Positions 52,614 through 62,351 are shown, numbered from the stretch's first letter. The stretch is 64,000 nucleotides of DNA from Candidatus Ruminococcus avistercoris (GCA_019120315.1 DWVJ01000031.1:84410-148409); one strand, 5' to 3'. Notes: generated from the sequence alone by a model not told the origin. Numbers and translations are program-made.

Positions 52614-53459
52614 TCAGAGCATTTTCTCAATATAATCAATGAGATAAAATTCCTCCCTTTGATTGGCCCGAAACAGCGTTCCGCAGCATTCTCCGTTTAT
52701 GATCCGGTGAATGATATGGAAATCTTCGCCGTTGGCGATAATCATATCCGCTCCCGCGCTGGTAGCCAGCTTGGCCGCCTTCAGCTTGGTGGCCATGCCG
52801 CCGGTTCCCACACTGCTTCCTGTGGTTCCTTTCCCCATCTCGATCAGATGGGCGTCTATGGATTCCACCACATCGATAAATCTGGCTTTTTTATTCAGAT
52901 GGGGATCGTCAGTAAACAGTCCGTCGATATCCGACAGCAGGATCAAAAGATCTGCGCCGATCAACGCCGCCACCACGGCGGACAGCGTATCGTTGTCGCC
53001 GAACTCGATCTCATAGGTGGCGATGGTGTCATTCTCATTGACGATGGGAATGGAACCCAGTTTTAACAGTTCCTCAAAGGTATTCTGCGCATTCCGCCGG
53101 TTCAGATTATCCACCATGGTGTTTTTCGTCATCAGCACCTGGCTGGCAACCTGATTGTACTCCGCAAACAGTTTCTGATAAATCATCATCAGCTTGGCCT
53201 GGCCGATGGCCGCACAGGCCTGTTTGAATGCGATATGATCCGGCGCATCCTTCATGCCCACACTGTTTTTTCCTACCATAATGGCGCCGGAGGAAACGAG
53301 TACCACCTCTTTCCCCTGATTTCTCAGATCACTGACCTCTCTCACCAGAATCTCCAGTTTAATCAGATCCAGTTTTCCCGTCTCTTTATGCGTTAAAGAG
53401 GATGAGCCGATCTTGATAACAATCCTTTTTTTATCCTTCAGTTTTTCACGAAAATCCAA
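52614..53459 (-). CDS. proB: Glutamate 5-kinase
   Basis: A 281-residue amino-acid kinase for the first step of proline synthesis. The ATP motif VIKIGSSSL, LVSSGAIMVG, NENDTIATYE and VGTGGMATKLKAA are all present. The C-terminal PUA domain of the E. coli enzyme (367 residues) is missing, as in many Firmicutes. The start is a TTG (53459) with AGAGGAC ahead. The expected partner proA is not next to it. Confidence 0.93.
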   Translation of the reverse strand: MDFREKLKDKKRIVIKIGSSSLTHKETGKLDLIKLEILVREVSDLRNQGKEVVLVSSGAIMVGKNSVGMKDAPDHIAFKQACAAIGQAKLMMIYQKLFAEYNQVASQVLMTKNTMVDNLNRRNAQNTFEELLKLGSIPIVNENDTIATYEIEFGDNDTLSAVVAALIGADLLILLSDIDGLFTDDPHLNKKARFIDVVESIDAHLIEMGKGTTGSSVGTGGMATKLKAAKLATSAGADMIIANGEDFHIIHRIINGECCGTLFRANQREEFYLIDYIEKML

Positions 53460-53483
53460 TGTTCTGTCCTCTTCCTATATCCT

Positions 53484-54677
53484 TTAATATTCCGTATCTG
53501 CCGCCTCTGCTGCAGATATGGCTATTTGGTTTTGCCCCATGGGCGGCGTAAACCCGTCGCTGTCCGTAACGGCAGTCTGTTCCCGGTACGTATCCTGTAC
53601 GATGCACACCCAGGTTTTTCCCGTATTTAATGTAATTTCATTGCCATTGCTGTCGTAGTAATAAGTGGGTCCCCAAGGCGTATGCTTTTTCCAGGTAACG
53701 GGAATCGCCTGTCCGTTGGTAATATAGATTCCTTCCCCCGGTTCATCCACATCAATATTCAGATAACCATTTTTGTCGTAAAACCGCCAGGAGGAAAACT
53801 GTATGAGAATGTTCCGGCAGGTCAGCTGCTCTCCGGTCTCCTCGTCAATCTGCGGTTCTGCGTATTGGTAACGATAGTACAGCCCGTCCTCCTGATGGTA
53901 TTCAAACCAGGGCTGATTATACTCATACCCGATCTTCACGATCTGCGCTTTCCAGTTTCCCGGAAGCTCCACCGTCTCTCCCACTTTGGCAAAAGTATAG
54001 GCGCCTTCATACCCCTCCTCATACTCCTGACTGTACCCACAGATCTCTATCCCCTTTTGGATCCCCTCAAAACTGGTGTAGGCGTTATGGGGGGATTTCC
54101 GGTCTTTGGTACGGTAAAACACATAATCCGTGTAGTCGGCAAGCCCGCTGATATTATCCACCTGCGGCAGTTCCAGAATGGGAAGTGCATAAGCCGACTG
54201 ACCATAATGGGTATAGATTGCATCAAAGCCCGCGGCATAAAAAATAAAGTAATCACGGCAGCTGCGCATGGAACCGATTTTTTCCAGCTGATCGTAGTCT
54301 TCCATGATTGCCATCAGCCTGGTGATCCCGCCCTCCACCGGCGCCTCATAAATCACGCCCGCATTGGCAATGCCCGACTGAGGCACTGCATCCCGGCTGT
54401 TGCTCATCATAAAGGCCACCGGCCTTCTGGAGCCGATTTCCTTTTTCACATATTCCCCGGTAAGATAGCTTTTCACCATTCCCTCCGGAATGATTTCTTC
54501 CTCAGATTCAATTTCCTGGGGCTCAACGATCCTGGGTTCCTCTGTGGGAACCGCTGTCGCCTCCGCCGTCGGTTCCGGTGTCGGCAGGGAAGGCTGCGGC
54601 TCTTCCTTCCTGCGGCATCCAGCCAGCAGCAGCGCCAGCAAAACTGCAAAAAGCAATGCTGTCATCCTCTTTTTCAA
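53484..54677 (-). CDS. DUF3048 (YerB-like) lipoprotein
   Basis: A 397-residue lipoprotein: signal peptide with lipobox LLAGC, a Pro/Glu/Thr-rich linker to about residue 70, then the DUF3048 domain (RPVAFMMSNSRDAVPQSGIA; GSMRSCRDYFIFYAAGFDAI) and its C-terminal subdomain. Function unknown; it acts outside the membrane. Start TTG 54677 follows GAAGGAGA. It lies 22 bp after ybeY in the same direction. Confidence 0.88.
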   Translation of the reverse strand: MKKRMTALLFAVLLALLLAGCRRKEEPQPSLPTPEPTAEATAVPTEEPRIVEPQEIESEEEIIPEGMVKSYLTGEYVKKEIGSRRPVAFMMSNSRDAVPQSGIANAGVIYEAPVEGGITRLMAIMEDYDQLEKIGSMRSCRDYFIFYAAGFDAIYTHYGQSAYALPILELPQVDNISGLADYTDYVFYRTKDRKSPHNAYTSFEGIQKGIEICGYSQEYEEGYEGAYTFAKVGETVELPGNWKAQIVKIGYEYNQPWFEYHQEDGLYYRYQYAEPQIDEETGEQLTCRNILIQFSSWRFYDKNGYLNIDVDEPGEGIYITNGQAIPVTWKKHTPWGPTYYYDSNGNEITLNTGKTWVCIVQDTYREQTAVTDSDGFTPPMGQNQIAISAAEAADTEY

Positions 54678-54699
54678 AACTGCTCTCCTTCTCCCGTTC

Positions 54700-55197
54700 T
54701 CATCTGCCGATGCCAAGGGCATTTAATACCTGCTCCTGCTTGGCCTCCATCTGTGCCGCCTCGTCCGTCTCCATATGATCATATCCCAACAGGTGCAGCA
54801 GACTGTGGGCAATGAGAAAGGCATATTCTCTCTTTTCCCCATGACCGTATTCCGCAGCCTGACTGCGAAGCCGCGGCACACAGATCATAATGTCTCCTAA
54901 AATCAATTCCCCGCTGTCCGGATCCAGGAAAATATCTTCCTGTTCCTCCACCGTCTGATAATGGGCAGGAGCCGCAAAATCCACCGCTGGGAAAGACAGC
55001 ACGTCCGTCTCCCGGTCAATGCCGCGAAACTCCCTGTTGGCCCGGCGGATATCTTCCGAATCCGTCAGCACCAGCGTCACTTCCACCTCATATGGACAGT
55101 TTTCCTGATGCATCGTCTCCCGGATCACCTGAGCGGCTATGTCCTCACAAGAAAAATCAAAGGAATACTCCCCTTCGTTCTCCAGCCATAATGTCAT
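54700..55197 (-). CDS. ybeY: Endoribonuclease YbeY
   Basis: A 165-residue metal-dependent endoribonuclease for 16S rRNA 3'-end maturation and ribosome quality control. The zinc motif is HSLLHLLGYDH (H-x3-H-x5-H). The R-x-x-D-T/E-D-V-L-S-F-P region is present as RETDVLSFP. It follows phoH by 2 bp; the membrane HD phosphodiesterase gene often found between them (yqfF) is absent. Confidence 0.94.
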   Translation of the reverse strand: MTLWLENEGEYSFDFSCEDIAAQVIRETMHQENCPYEVEVTLVLTDSEDIRRANREFRGIDRETDVLSFPAVDFAAPAHYQTVEEQEDIFLDPDSGELILGDIMICVPRLRSQAAEYGHGEKREYAFLIAHSLLHLLGYDHMETDEAAQMEAKQEQVLNALGIGR

Positions 55198-55199
55198 AT

Positions 55200-56192
55200 C
55201 TATCTCCTGTTCCTGTTACTTGTGGTTCTCTTTCCTTTTTTTTCATAGGCTTCATAGGCCTGTACAATTTTTTGCACCAGCGGATGGCGGACCACATCCT
55301 TACTGGTCAGCTGACAAAACGCAATGTCGTCTATCTTCTTCAGTACCTGCATGGCCACATCCAGACCGGACACCGTTCCTTTTGGCAGATCCTTCTGTGT
55401 GGCATCGCCTGTGATGATCACCTTGGAACCGAAACCGATACGGGTCAGAAACATTTTCATCTGGGCCGGCGTGGTATTCTGCGCCTCATCCAGGATGATA
55501 AAAGCATTATCCAGCGTCCGCCCCCTCATATATGCCAGCGGAGCCACCTCGATCAGACCCTTCTCCATGTTTTTGGTAAAACTTTCCGCTCCCATAATCT
55601 GATACAGCGCATCGTAAAGAGGGCGCAGATAGGGATCTACTTTGCTTTGCAGATCCCCGGGAAGAAATCCCAGTTTTTCTCCGGCCTCGATGGCCGGACG
55701 GGTGAGGATAATCCGATTCACCTCGTCATTTCGAAAAGCCGTAATCGCCATCGCCATCGCCAGATAAGTTTTTCCGGTTCCTGCAGGGCCGATGCCAAAG
55801 ACAATCATTTTTTCCCGGATACTATCCACATACTGCTTTTGCCCCAGTGTCTTCGGCTTTACCATCCGCCCGTTGATGGTGTGACAGATGCAGTCTTTAT
55901 CCATCTCAACGATGGCCGATTCTTTCTCTTCCATGGAAAGCGCCAGGGCGTAATCAATCTGCTGTTCCGTGATCACATTTCCGCGAACGGCAAGCGTTGA
56001 CAGCTGCTCCATAATTCTTCTCGCTTTATCCACTTTATCCGCCGGACCGATCACCTTGATGGAACCGTCCCGCGAAATCAGGGAAACCTGAAGGGTGCGT
56101 TCGATCTTTTTAATATGCTCATCAAACTGGCCAAAAATATTCGTTTCCTGTCCGGCGGGAATCTGTATCGTCGTTTCTGTAATGCTGCTCAT
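55200..56192 (-). CDS. phoH: PhoH-family ATPase
   Basis: A 330-residue PhoH-like protein. An N-terminal KH-like segment (about 10–70) precedes the P-loop FGIGPAGTGKTYLAMAMA and the Walker B FIILDEAQNTTPAQMK, followed by ITGDATQKDLP. It is an RNA-associated ATPase of unclear task, usually with ybeY. Its ATG overlaps the yqfD stop (ATGA). Confidence 0.94.
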   Translation of the reverse strand: MSSITETTIQIPAGQETNIFGQFDEHIKKIERTLQVSLISRDGSIKVIGPADKVDKARRIMEQLSTLAVRGNVITEQQIDYALALSMEEKESAIVEMDKDCICHTINGRMVKPKTLGQKQYVDSIREKMIVFGIGPAGTGKTYLAMAMAITAFRNDEVNRIILTRPAIEAGEKLGFLPGDLQSKVDPYLRPLYDALYQIMGAESFTKNMEKGLIEVAPLAYMRGRTLDNAFIILDEAQNTTPAQMKMFLTRIGFGSKVIITGDATQKDLPKGTVSGLDVAMQVLKKIDDIAFCQLTSKDVVRHPLVQKIVQAYEAYEKKGKRTTSNRNRR

Positions 56193-57427
56193 GTATCAGA
56201 TGTCCTTTCTTTCGTCACTTCTCTTTTCTCAACCGGAGAAGTTTCCCTCATCATTTCCTTTACGAGAATCTTCCCCTTCATGACACACATATTTGCCGAT
56301 GTGTCTATTTTAACATCTTTCCTGTAGATTTCTACCCCTTTTTGCGTTAAATTCTTCAAAAATGTGTACAGGCGGCGGTTGGCTTTTTGAATCGCCTCTT
56401 CTTTCGTATACGTTTTCTTTCGTATCTCATAGGGACGAATCTGCGTGGTGCCGTAAGAAAAAGGAAGTACAAAATTCTCTGTCAGACAAACCGTCCTAGT
56501 ATCTGTGATCTGATCATAACGAACATCGCCATCCGGGCGAAGTCCAAAATCAAACCGGTAAGAAAACGCGTTAAAAAAGAACCCCCTGGAATCCTCGCCG
56601 GTATAAATCCGCTGGGTATACTGCCTGGAAAATTCATCATAATAAGAATAGGAAAGAAATGCCCAGATATCCGCATCTGCAGTCACATATTCATATCCGG
56701 TAACCTCCTGGGCATCGTTCTTTATCTCCAGCGTTCCGGAAACCAGGATATCTCCTTTTTTAAATGTCTGTCCTGCGCTGACCCGGGGCACACCGCTTCT
56801 GGTAACGATGGAAATCACTCTGCCATCCCTGTGCGCCACGATATCACAGGGTTCTTTTTCCTGAGCCGCTTCCTGCTCCAAAAGAACATCCTCACGGTTT
56901 TCTTTTACTTCCACCAGCAGTCTGGTCCCCTCGATTCTGGCGGATACCCATATCAGCCGAGGAAACTGCTTCCTCAGCAGCGCGGCAATCTCAGGGCAGT
57001 CCACTTTTCTTTTGGCAATGCCGTGATATACATTATTTTCTTCCAGACAGGCAAGGATCGTCCGGGTGCTGTAAATGGTGTTTCCCTCCACATGGATGTT
57101 CCAGATCCGCAGCGAAAGCAGATAAATCAGCAGCAGGAACAATACCATACCCAGAAAAAAAGCCTTCCTTTTTCTGCTGCGCCAGAAAAAGAAGGGCAAT
57201 CCATATCTTTTCACGATTCTGACTTTAGTCTTTGTTTTTCTGGCTGCCGGACGAATCTTTCGAAAATCCGCAACACTCATACAGGCTGTCTGAGCATCCG
57301 TGCCCTTTTGTATCTTCCACAACGTCAGATCCCCTGCAGCACACAGATTCAGAAAACGTTCCGTCTCCTTTCCGTGAAACTGGATCTGCACAAAACCATG
57401 TATGTATCGCAGCCCCTGTTTTATCAC
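56189..57427 (-). CDS. yqfD: Sporulation protein YqfD
   Basis: A 412-residue YqfD (SpoIV-associated) protein with one strong membrane segment (AFFLGMVLFLLLIYLLSLRI, about 88–107) and a large outer domain containing GTRLLVEVKEN and VSAGQTFKKGDILVSG. In B. subtilis yqfCD are made in the mother cell under sigma-E. Start is GTG 57427 after GGTGGAGAT. It supports a spore-forming host. Confidence 0.92.
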   Translation of the reverse strand: MIKQGLRYIHGFVQIQFHGKETERFLNLCAAGDLTLWKIQKGTDAQTACMSVADFRKIRPAARKTKTKVRIVKRYGLPFFFWRSRKRKAFFLGMVLFLLLIYLLSLRIWNIHVEGNTIYSTRTILACLEENNVYHGIAKRKVDCPEIAALLRKQFPRLIWVSARIEGTRLLVEVKENREDVLLEQEAAQEKEPCDIVAHRDGRVISIVTRSGVPRVSAGQTFKKGDILVSGTLEIKNDAQEVTGYEYVTADADIWAFLSYSYYDEFSRQYTQRIYTGEDSRGFFFNAFSYRFDFGLRPDGDVRYDQITDTRTVCLTENFVLPFSYGTTQIRPYEIRKKTYTKEEAIQKANRRLYTFLKNLTQKGVEIYRKDVKIDTSANMCVMKGKILVKEMMRETSPVEKREVTKERTSDT

Positions 57428-57443
57428 ATCTCCACCTCATATT

Positions 57444-57716
57444 CTATTCGAAAAAAACTGCCTGAATCTGTCCGGTCACTTTCATTTCATCTCTGCTGTA
57501 GTAGACAATCATCAGGTGTTCCCCTTCGATTCGCATCTTTCCTCTTTTCAGAAGAATATGGACGCAGCTGTTCTGATATTCCAGAATTTTCCGGTAATTT
57601 TCCACCACAATCTCACTGCAGCCGCTGCAGGTGACCAGAGAATCCTGGCAGGACAGATCCACGGGAATCTGCAGAGAATCCAGAAACCGTTTCTGCAGAG
57701 AACGGATTTTTTTCAA
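57444..57716 (-). CDS. yqfC: Sporulation protein YqfC
   Basis: A 90-residue YabP/YqfC protein: a basic helix, then the beta domain with VENYRKILEYQ and LKRGKMRIEGEHLMI, as in YabP/YqfC proteins. The TTG at 57716 has GGGAGATG before it; an ATG six codons upstream lacks a ribosome site. It begins the yqfC–yqfD–phoH–ybeY run. Confidence 0.85.
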   Translation of the reverse strand: MKKIRSLQKRFLDSLQIPVDLSCQDSLVTCSGCSEIVVENYRKILEYQNSCVHILLKRGKMRIEGEHLMIVYYSRDEMKVTGQIQAVFFE

Positions 57717-57765
57717 CGAAACATCTCCCGGCATTTATTATTCAGTATATGAGTCGGACTGCCGA

Positions 57766-58302
57766 TTATGACTCCATGAAAATCAGACTGAACCAGAGAA
57801 TCATGTTCTCTCCCAGAAAATAGTCCATCTGATTCTGCTCAATCGTATTGGTCAGCACGATACCGTGGCTTTCAATACAAGGATGCATAATCTCCGGATG
57901 GGCGCAGGTCTTCTTCGGATAAGTGCATTTCTCACAGTAGGAGCAGGAATCCGAGGACAGTGTATAACAGGGAACACCATTGATCCGGAGAAATTTTTCA
58001 ATTTTTCTGGTGATCAGTTCATGTTCCTGTTTAGTCTTTAAATTCTGTTCCAGGTTAAAGTAATCCGGCACCTCGGCCACAGAAGAAAACAAAAGAACTT
58101 TTGGATATTTCAGACAGGTTTCCCTGCACTTTTCCACACTCCCCACAGCCGGCGGACAGGACCAGGAATTCCCGTACCGGGGACATTCCCGTTTGCAGAT
58201 GGTTCTTACCTTGTCCGAAAACTCCAGCTGGCTGCTGTCCAGAAGCGCATACTGATAGATGGGAAACTGGGTAATATATTCTTCGATAATTTCGAATTTC
58301 AT
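57766..58302 (-). CDS. DUF2284 metal-binding protein
   Basis: A 178-residue cysteine-rich protein of the DUF2284 group. Two clusters are seen, CKRECPRYGNSWSCPP near residue 36 and CSYCEKCTYPKKTCAHP near 115, which could bind iron–sulfur or zinc. Function unknown. The ATG at 58302 follows GAGGAGG. A promoter (TTGGAT–18–TATAAT) lies just upstream, so it is probably transcribed alone. Confidence 0.85.
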   Translation of the reverse strand: MKFEIIEEYITQFPIYQYALLDSSQLEFSDKVRTICKRECPRYGNSWSCPPAVGSVEKCRETCLKYPKVLLFSSVAEVPDYFNLEQNLKTKQEHELITRKIEKFLRINGVPCYTLSSDSCSYCEKCTYPKKTCAHPEIMHPCIESHGIVLTNTIEQNQMDYFLGENMILWFSLIFMES

Positions 58303-58339
58303 CTTAGGGCCTCCTCGAATAATAAGATTGCTATTGTGC

Positions 58340-58369
58340 ATTATATCATACGGCAATTCAAAAATCCAA
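58340..58369 (-). promoter_or_regulatory. Promoter of the DUF2284 gene
   Basis: Minus strand TTGGAT (58364–58369), 18 bp, TATAAT (58340–58345), about 38 bp before the ATG. Confidence 0.55.
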
Positions 58370-58386
58370 TGAAAGAAGCGCAGAGG

Positions 58387-58685
58387 TCACTCCCCTACGC
58401 CTTCGCTTTCGAGAAACTGTGCAACAGTCATGCACTTTGGATGTTCCATATCCAGACTTAAAAAATCCTTGTCGCCAGTGAGGATAATATCCACATCAGA
58501 TACGATGGCCGCGTTTAAGATTGGCTGATCTTTTGCGTCGCGTATCAGCTTTTCAGCTCCGCAATGTTGCGGTCGCACAGGACAATTTCGTGATTCTCTG
58601 CGATATAGAGCAAACCCCGCGCCGGTTTGGAACGGGGAAAAACCAGTGCGGAAAATAGAATGTTTGTATCTACCAATATCCGCAT
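58387..58685 (-). pseudogene. PIN-domain toxin (VapC-like), internally deleted and frameshifted
   Basis: The 5' frame reads MRILVDTNILFSALVF and ILCDRNIAEL-type PIN sequence (here IVLCDRNIAELKS) and then stops; the 3' frame continues as LIRDAKDQPILNAAIVSD, VDIILTGDKDFLSLD and the usual PIN tail. Intact relatives I recall have about 40 more residues between these parts. The 299-bp span is not a multiple of three. So a deletion at about 58545–58556 both removed the middle of the PIN fold and shifted the frame. The acidic residues Asp6 and those near GDKDF survive in separate frames. The start is 1 bp after the antitoxin stop. Confidence 0.85.
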
Positions 58686-58686
58686 T

Positions 58687-58944
58687 TTACCGTCTCTTTC
58701 CATAACGCGTTTCGTCTACAAGTGCCTGAATATCATCTTCACTGGATACATCCAGTGCTTCAGCAGCTCCGGCAAAGGCAGCCTGCGCTTTTCGGATAGC
58801 CGCGGCGGAAGCGTTGCTGATAACGATCTCTCCATTCTGCTTTTGGAGGAACAGAATTTTATCGCCGGATTTCAGACCAAGCTGTCGCCGGATTTCAACC
58901 GGCACAGTAATTTGACCATTTGCAGAAATTTTCGCCAGGTTCAT
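58687..58944 (-). CDS. AbrB/MazE-type antitoxin (VapB-like)
   Basis: An 85-residue protein. A SpoVT-AbrB DNA-binding domain (AKISANGQITVPVEIRR, then LGLKSGDKILFL) is followed by a flexible toxin-binding tail. GGAAAGGGTGAC precedes the ATG at 58944. It was evidently the antitoxin and autorepressor of the adjacent PIN toxin, now broken, so it stands as an orphan. Confidence 0.88.
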   Translation of the reverse strand: MNLAKISANGQITVPVEIRRQLGLKSGDKILFLQKQNGEIVISNASAAAIRKAQAAFAGAAEALDVSSEDDIQALVDETRYGKRR

Positions 58945-59037
58945 ATAAGTCACCCTTTCCATTCTTTAGAACTCAAGTTTTCTTTATCTTTGCTTATATT
59001 ATATTCCATGTGCCGGTGAAAGTAAACTTGTCCAAGT

Positions 59038-59078
59038 AAAAAAATAATCGGTGCCAGTTTCAGCACCGATTATTTTAC
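59038..59078 (-). terminator. Terminator of carB
   Basis: A 13-bp perfect stem (59063–59075 with 59042–59054), 8-nt loop, followed on the minus strand by a T-run. Confidence 0.9.
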
Positions 59079-59082
59079 TTTA

Positions 59083-62000
59083 TTATTTATCTTTTATCAG
59101 ACTGTGCAGCTCCTGCAGAGAACGAACTTCGCTTCCGCCATACCGTTTCATGGCTTTGATGCCGCTGATGGTTGCCTTGGCCGCAGCGATGGTGGTCATA
59201 TAAGGAACTTTTTTCTTGATTGCAGTTTTCCGCAGATAACTGTCATCCCACTGTCTTTCCCGTCCGATGGGCGTGTTGATAATCAGATCCACCTCACCGT
59301 TGGTAATCAGATCCAGCATATTGGGTCTGCCTTCCTGCAGCTTATTGATCATCTGTGCTTCAATCCCTGCCTCCTGCAGCAGTTTGCAGGTATTGCGGGA
59401 AGCAATAATCTTAAATCCTTCCTCCGCGAAATCCCTGGCCAGGTCCACAACCTCCGGTTTGTCCTTATCATTGACAGAAATCAGCACCCTTCCTTCCAGC
59501 GGCAGTCTGGTCTGCGTTGCCTCCTGTGCTTTATAGAACGCCTCGCCGTAGTGAGCGGAAAGTCCCAGCACCTCGCCGGTGGAACGCATTTCCGGTCCCA
59601 GAACAGGGTCGACTTCCTGGAACATGTTGAAGGGGAATACTGCTTCCTTCACACCGTAATAGGGAATATGCTGCTCTTTCAACTGCGGTACCGGCGACGG
59701 TCTGCCGGTCAGTTCCGATGTCACGATATCGATGGCCAGCGGAACCATACGAATATTGCAGACTTTGGATACCAGCGGCACGGTACGGGATGCCCGCGGA
59801 TTGGCCTCCAGAACATACACTTTTCCGTTCTCGATGGCATACTGCATATTCATCAGACCTTTGACATGCATCTCTTCCGCAATCTTTCTCGTATATTCTT
59901 TGATTGTCTCCAGATTTTCCTCCGGTATATGTTTGGAGGGAATGATGCAGGCGGAGTCGCCGGAATGTACGCCGGCCAGCTCGATATGCTCCATTACCGC
60001 CGGAACGAAAGCATGGGTTCCGTCACTGATGGCGTCGGCCTCGCACTCGGTAGCATGGCTTAAGAACCGGTCGATCAGAATCGGACGATCCGGCGTCACG
60101 CCGACAGCCGCTTTCATATATTCCGTCATACTTTCCGGATCGTATACCACTTCCATGCCGCGGCCGCCCAATACGTAGGAGGGACGAACCATTACCGGAT
60201 AGCCGATCTCTTCCGCGATCTTCAGCGCTTCCTCCACATTGACCGCCATACCGGACTCCGGCATGGGGATACCCAGTTTATCCATCATGGCGCGGAACTG
60301 ATCTCTGTCTTCCGCCAGATCGATGACAGAAGGTGAGGTTCCCAGAATTTTCACGCCGTTTTTCTCCAGATCCGCGGCAAGATTCAGCGGTGTCTGACCG
60401 CCGAACTGGGCGATAACGCCCACCGGTTTTTCTTTCTTATAGATACTCAGCACATCTTCCAGCGTCAGCGGTTCAAAATACAGCTTGTCGGATGTGTCAT
60501 AATCCGTGGAAACGGTCTCCGGATTACAGTTGACGATGATCGTTTCAAATCCCAGTTTTTTCAGAGCCAGGGAAGCATGTACACAGCAATAGTCGAATTC
60601 AATACCCTGCCCGATCCGGTTGGGGCCTCCGCCCAGGATCATGATCTTTGGTTTATCCGTGCTGACCGGATTTTTGTCTTCGCTGTTGTAGGTGGAATAG
60701 TAATAAGCGTTATCCTTCGTGCCGCTGACATGAACGCCTTCCCATGCTTCCTCCACACCCAGGGAAATTCTCTTCTCTCTTACCTCGTCTTCTGTGATAT
60801 CCAGAATCTGGCTTAAATATTTATCAGAAAATCCGTCTTTCTTTGCCTGAATCAGCATCTGATCCTCCGGAAGACGGCCTTTGCTCTTCGCCAGAGTCTC
60901 CTCTTCCTCCACCAGTTCTTTCATCTGTTCGATAAAATAGTGTTTTACTTTGGTGATCTCATGGATCTCATCCACAGAGGCGCCTTTGCGCAGCGCTTCG
61001 TACATGGCAAAGTACCGCTCGCTGGAGGGTGTCATCAGCATTTTGAGGAGATCTTCTTTTGATTTCTGATCAAAGTTTTTGGCATGTCCCAGACCATACC
61101 GTCCCGTCTCCAGACTGCGGATCGCTTTCTGGAATGCTTCCTTGAAATTCTTTCCGATACTCATGACTTCACCCACAGCACGCATCTGCGTACCCAGTTT
61201 GTCCTGTACCCCTTTGAATTTCTCGAAGGCCCATCTGGCAAATTTGATTACCACATAGTCTCCGTCCGGCACGTATTTATCCAGCGTACCGTATTTTCCG
61301 CAGGGAATCTCATCCAGCGTCATGCCGGTGGCCAGCATGGCGGATACCAGCGCGATGGGGAATCCGGTCGCCTTGGACGCCAGAGCGGAGGAACGGGATG
61401 TTCTGGGATTGATCTCGATGATGATATCCCTGTCCGTTTTCGGATCATGCGCCCACTGTACATTGGTTCCGCCGATCACCTCGATGGATTCTACGATTTT
61501 ATAAGATTTTTCCTGCAGACGTTTCTGCACGTCTTCCGAAATGGTCAGCATAGGAGCAGAACAGAAAGAATCTCCTGTGTGAACGCCAAGAGGATCAATG
61601 TTTTCAATGAAGCACACGGTGATCATGTTGTTTTTGGAGTCACGAACCACTTCCAGTTCCAGTTCCTCCCAGCCAAGGATGGATTCCTCCACAAGAACCT
61701 GCCCCACCAGACTGGCCTGAAGACCTCTTGCGCAGACAGTTTTCAATTCTTCCACATTGTAAACCAGTCCGCCGCCGGCGCCGCCCATGGTATATGCCGG
61801 ACGAAGGACAACAGGATATCCCAGTTCATCCGCGATCTTTAAGGCTTCCTCCACTGAATAGGCCACTTCGCTTCTGGCCATCTCGATGCCCAGTTTTCCC
61901 ATGGCTTTCTTAAATTCGATGCGGTCCTCTCCTCTTTCGATAGCGTCTACCTGCACGCCGATTACCTGTACGCCGTATTTATCCAGGATTCCCGCTTTGG

Positions 62001-62307
62001 AAAGTTCTGAACATAAATTAAGACCTGACTGTCCTCCCAGATTTGGCAGCAGAGCATCCGGTCTTTCTTTCTTGATAATCTGCTCAAGTCTTTCCACATT
62101 GAGCGGTTCGATATAAGTAACGTCAGCTGTCTCCGGATCCGTCATAATCGTAGCCGGATTGGAGTTGACCAATACGATTTCATAACCGAGTTTTTTCAGA
62201 GCCTTGCAGGCCTGTGTACCTGAATAGTCGAATTCACACGCCTGTCCGATGATAATCGGACCGGAACCGATGATCAGTACTTTATGGATATCTTTTCTTT
62301 GGGACAT
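59083..62307 (-). CDS. carB: Carbamoyl-phosphate synthase large subunit
   Basis: A 1074-residue CarB, making carbamoyl phosphate for pyrimidine and arginine synthesis from bicarbonate, ATP and ammonia supplied by CarA. Two homologous ATP-grasp halves are seen: GSGPIIIGQACEFDYSGTQA near the N-terminus and GGGPNRIGQGIEFDYCCVH near 560, with an MGS-like allosteric domain at the C-terminus. Start ATG 62307 follows ACGGAGGAATTG. carA is not adjacent; the gene has its own promoter (TTGAAT–17–TATAAT) and terminator. Confidence 0.96.
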   Translation of the reverse strand: MSQRKDIHKVLIIGSGPIIIGQACEFDYSGTQACKALKKLGYEIVLVNSNPATIMTDPETADVTYIEPLNVERLEQIIKKERPDALLPNLGGQSGLNLCSELSKAGILDKYGVQVIGVQVDAIERGEDRIEFKKAMGKLGIEMARSEVAYSVEEALKIADELGYPVVLRPAYTMGGAGGGLVYNVEELKTVCARGLQASLVGQVLVEESILGWEELELEVVRDSKNNMITVCFIENIDPLGVHTGDSFCSAPMLTISEDVQKRLQEKSYKIVESIEVIGGTNVQWAHDPKTDRDIIIEINPRTSRSSALASKATGFPIALVSAMLATGMTLDEIPCGKYGTLDKYVPDGDYVVIKFARWAFEKFKGVQDKLGTQMRAVGEVMSIGKNFKEAFQKAIRSLETGRYGLGHAKNFDQKSKEDLLKMLMTPSSERYFAMYEALRKGASVDEIHEITKVKHYFIEQMKELVEEEETLAKSKGRLPEDQMLIQAKKDGFSDKYLSQILDITEDEVREKRISLGVEEAWEGVHVSGTKDNAYYYSTYNSEDKNPVSTDKPKIMILGGGPNRIGQGIEFDYCCVHASLALKKLGFETIIVNCNPETVSTDYDTSDKLYFEPLTLEDVLSIYKKEKPVGVIAQFGGQTPLNLAADLEKNGVKILGTSPSVIDLAEDRDQFRAMMDKLGIPMPESGMAVNVEEALKIAEEIGYPVMVRPSYVLGGRGMEVVYDPESMTEYMKAAVGVTPDRPILIDRFLSHATECEADAISDGTHAFVPAVMEHIELAGVHSGDSACIIPSKHIPEENLETIKEYTRKIAEEMHVKGLMNMQYAIENGKVYVLEANPRASRTVPLVSKVCNIRMVPLAIDIVTSELTGRPSPVPQLKEQHIPYYGVKEAVFPFNMFQEVDPVLGPEMRSTGEVLGLSAHYGEAFYKAQEATQTRLPLEGRVLISVNDKDKPEVVDLARDFAEEGFKIIASRNTCKLLQEAGIEAQMINKLQEGRPNMLDLITNGEVDLIINTPIGRERQWDDSYLRKTAIKKKVPYMTTIAAAKATISGIKAMKRYGGSEVRSLQELHSLIKDK

Positions 62308-62351
62308 CACAATTCCTCCGTTCATACTTATTTCTACCTTTATCACAGAAC

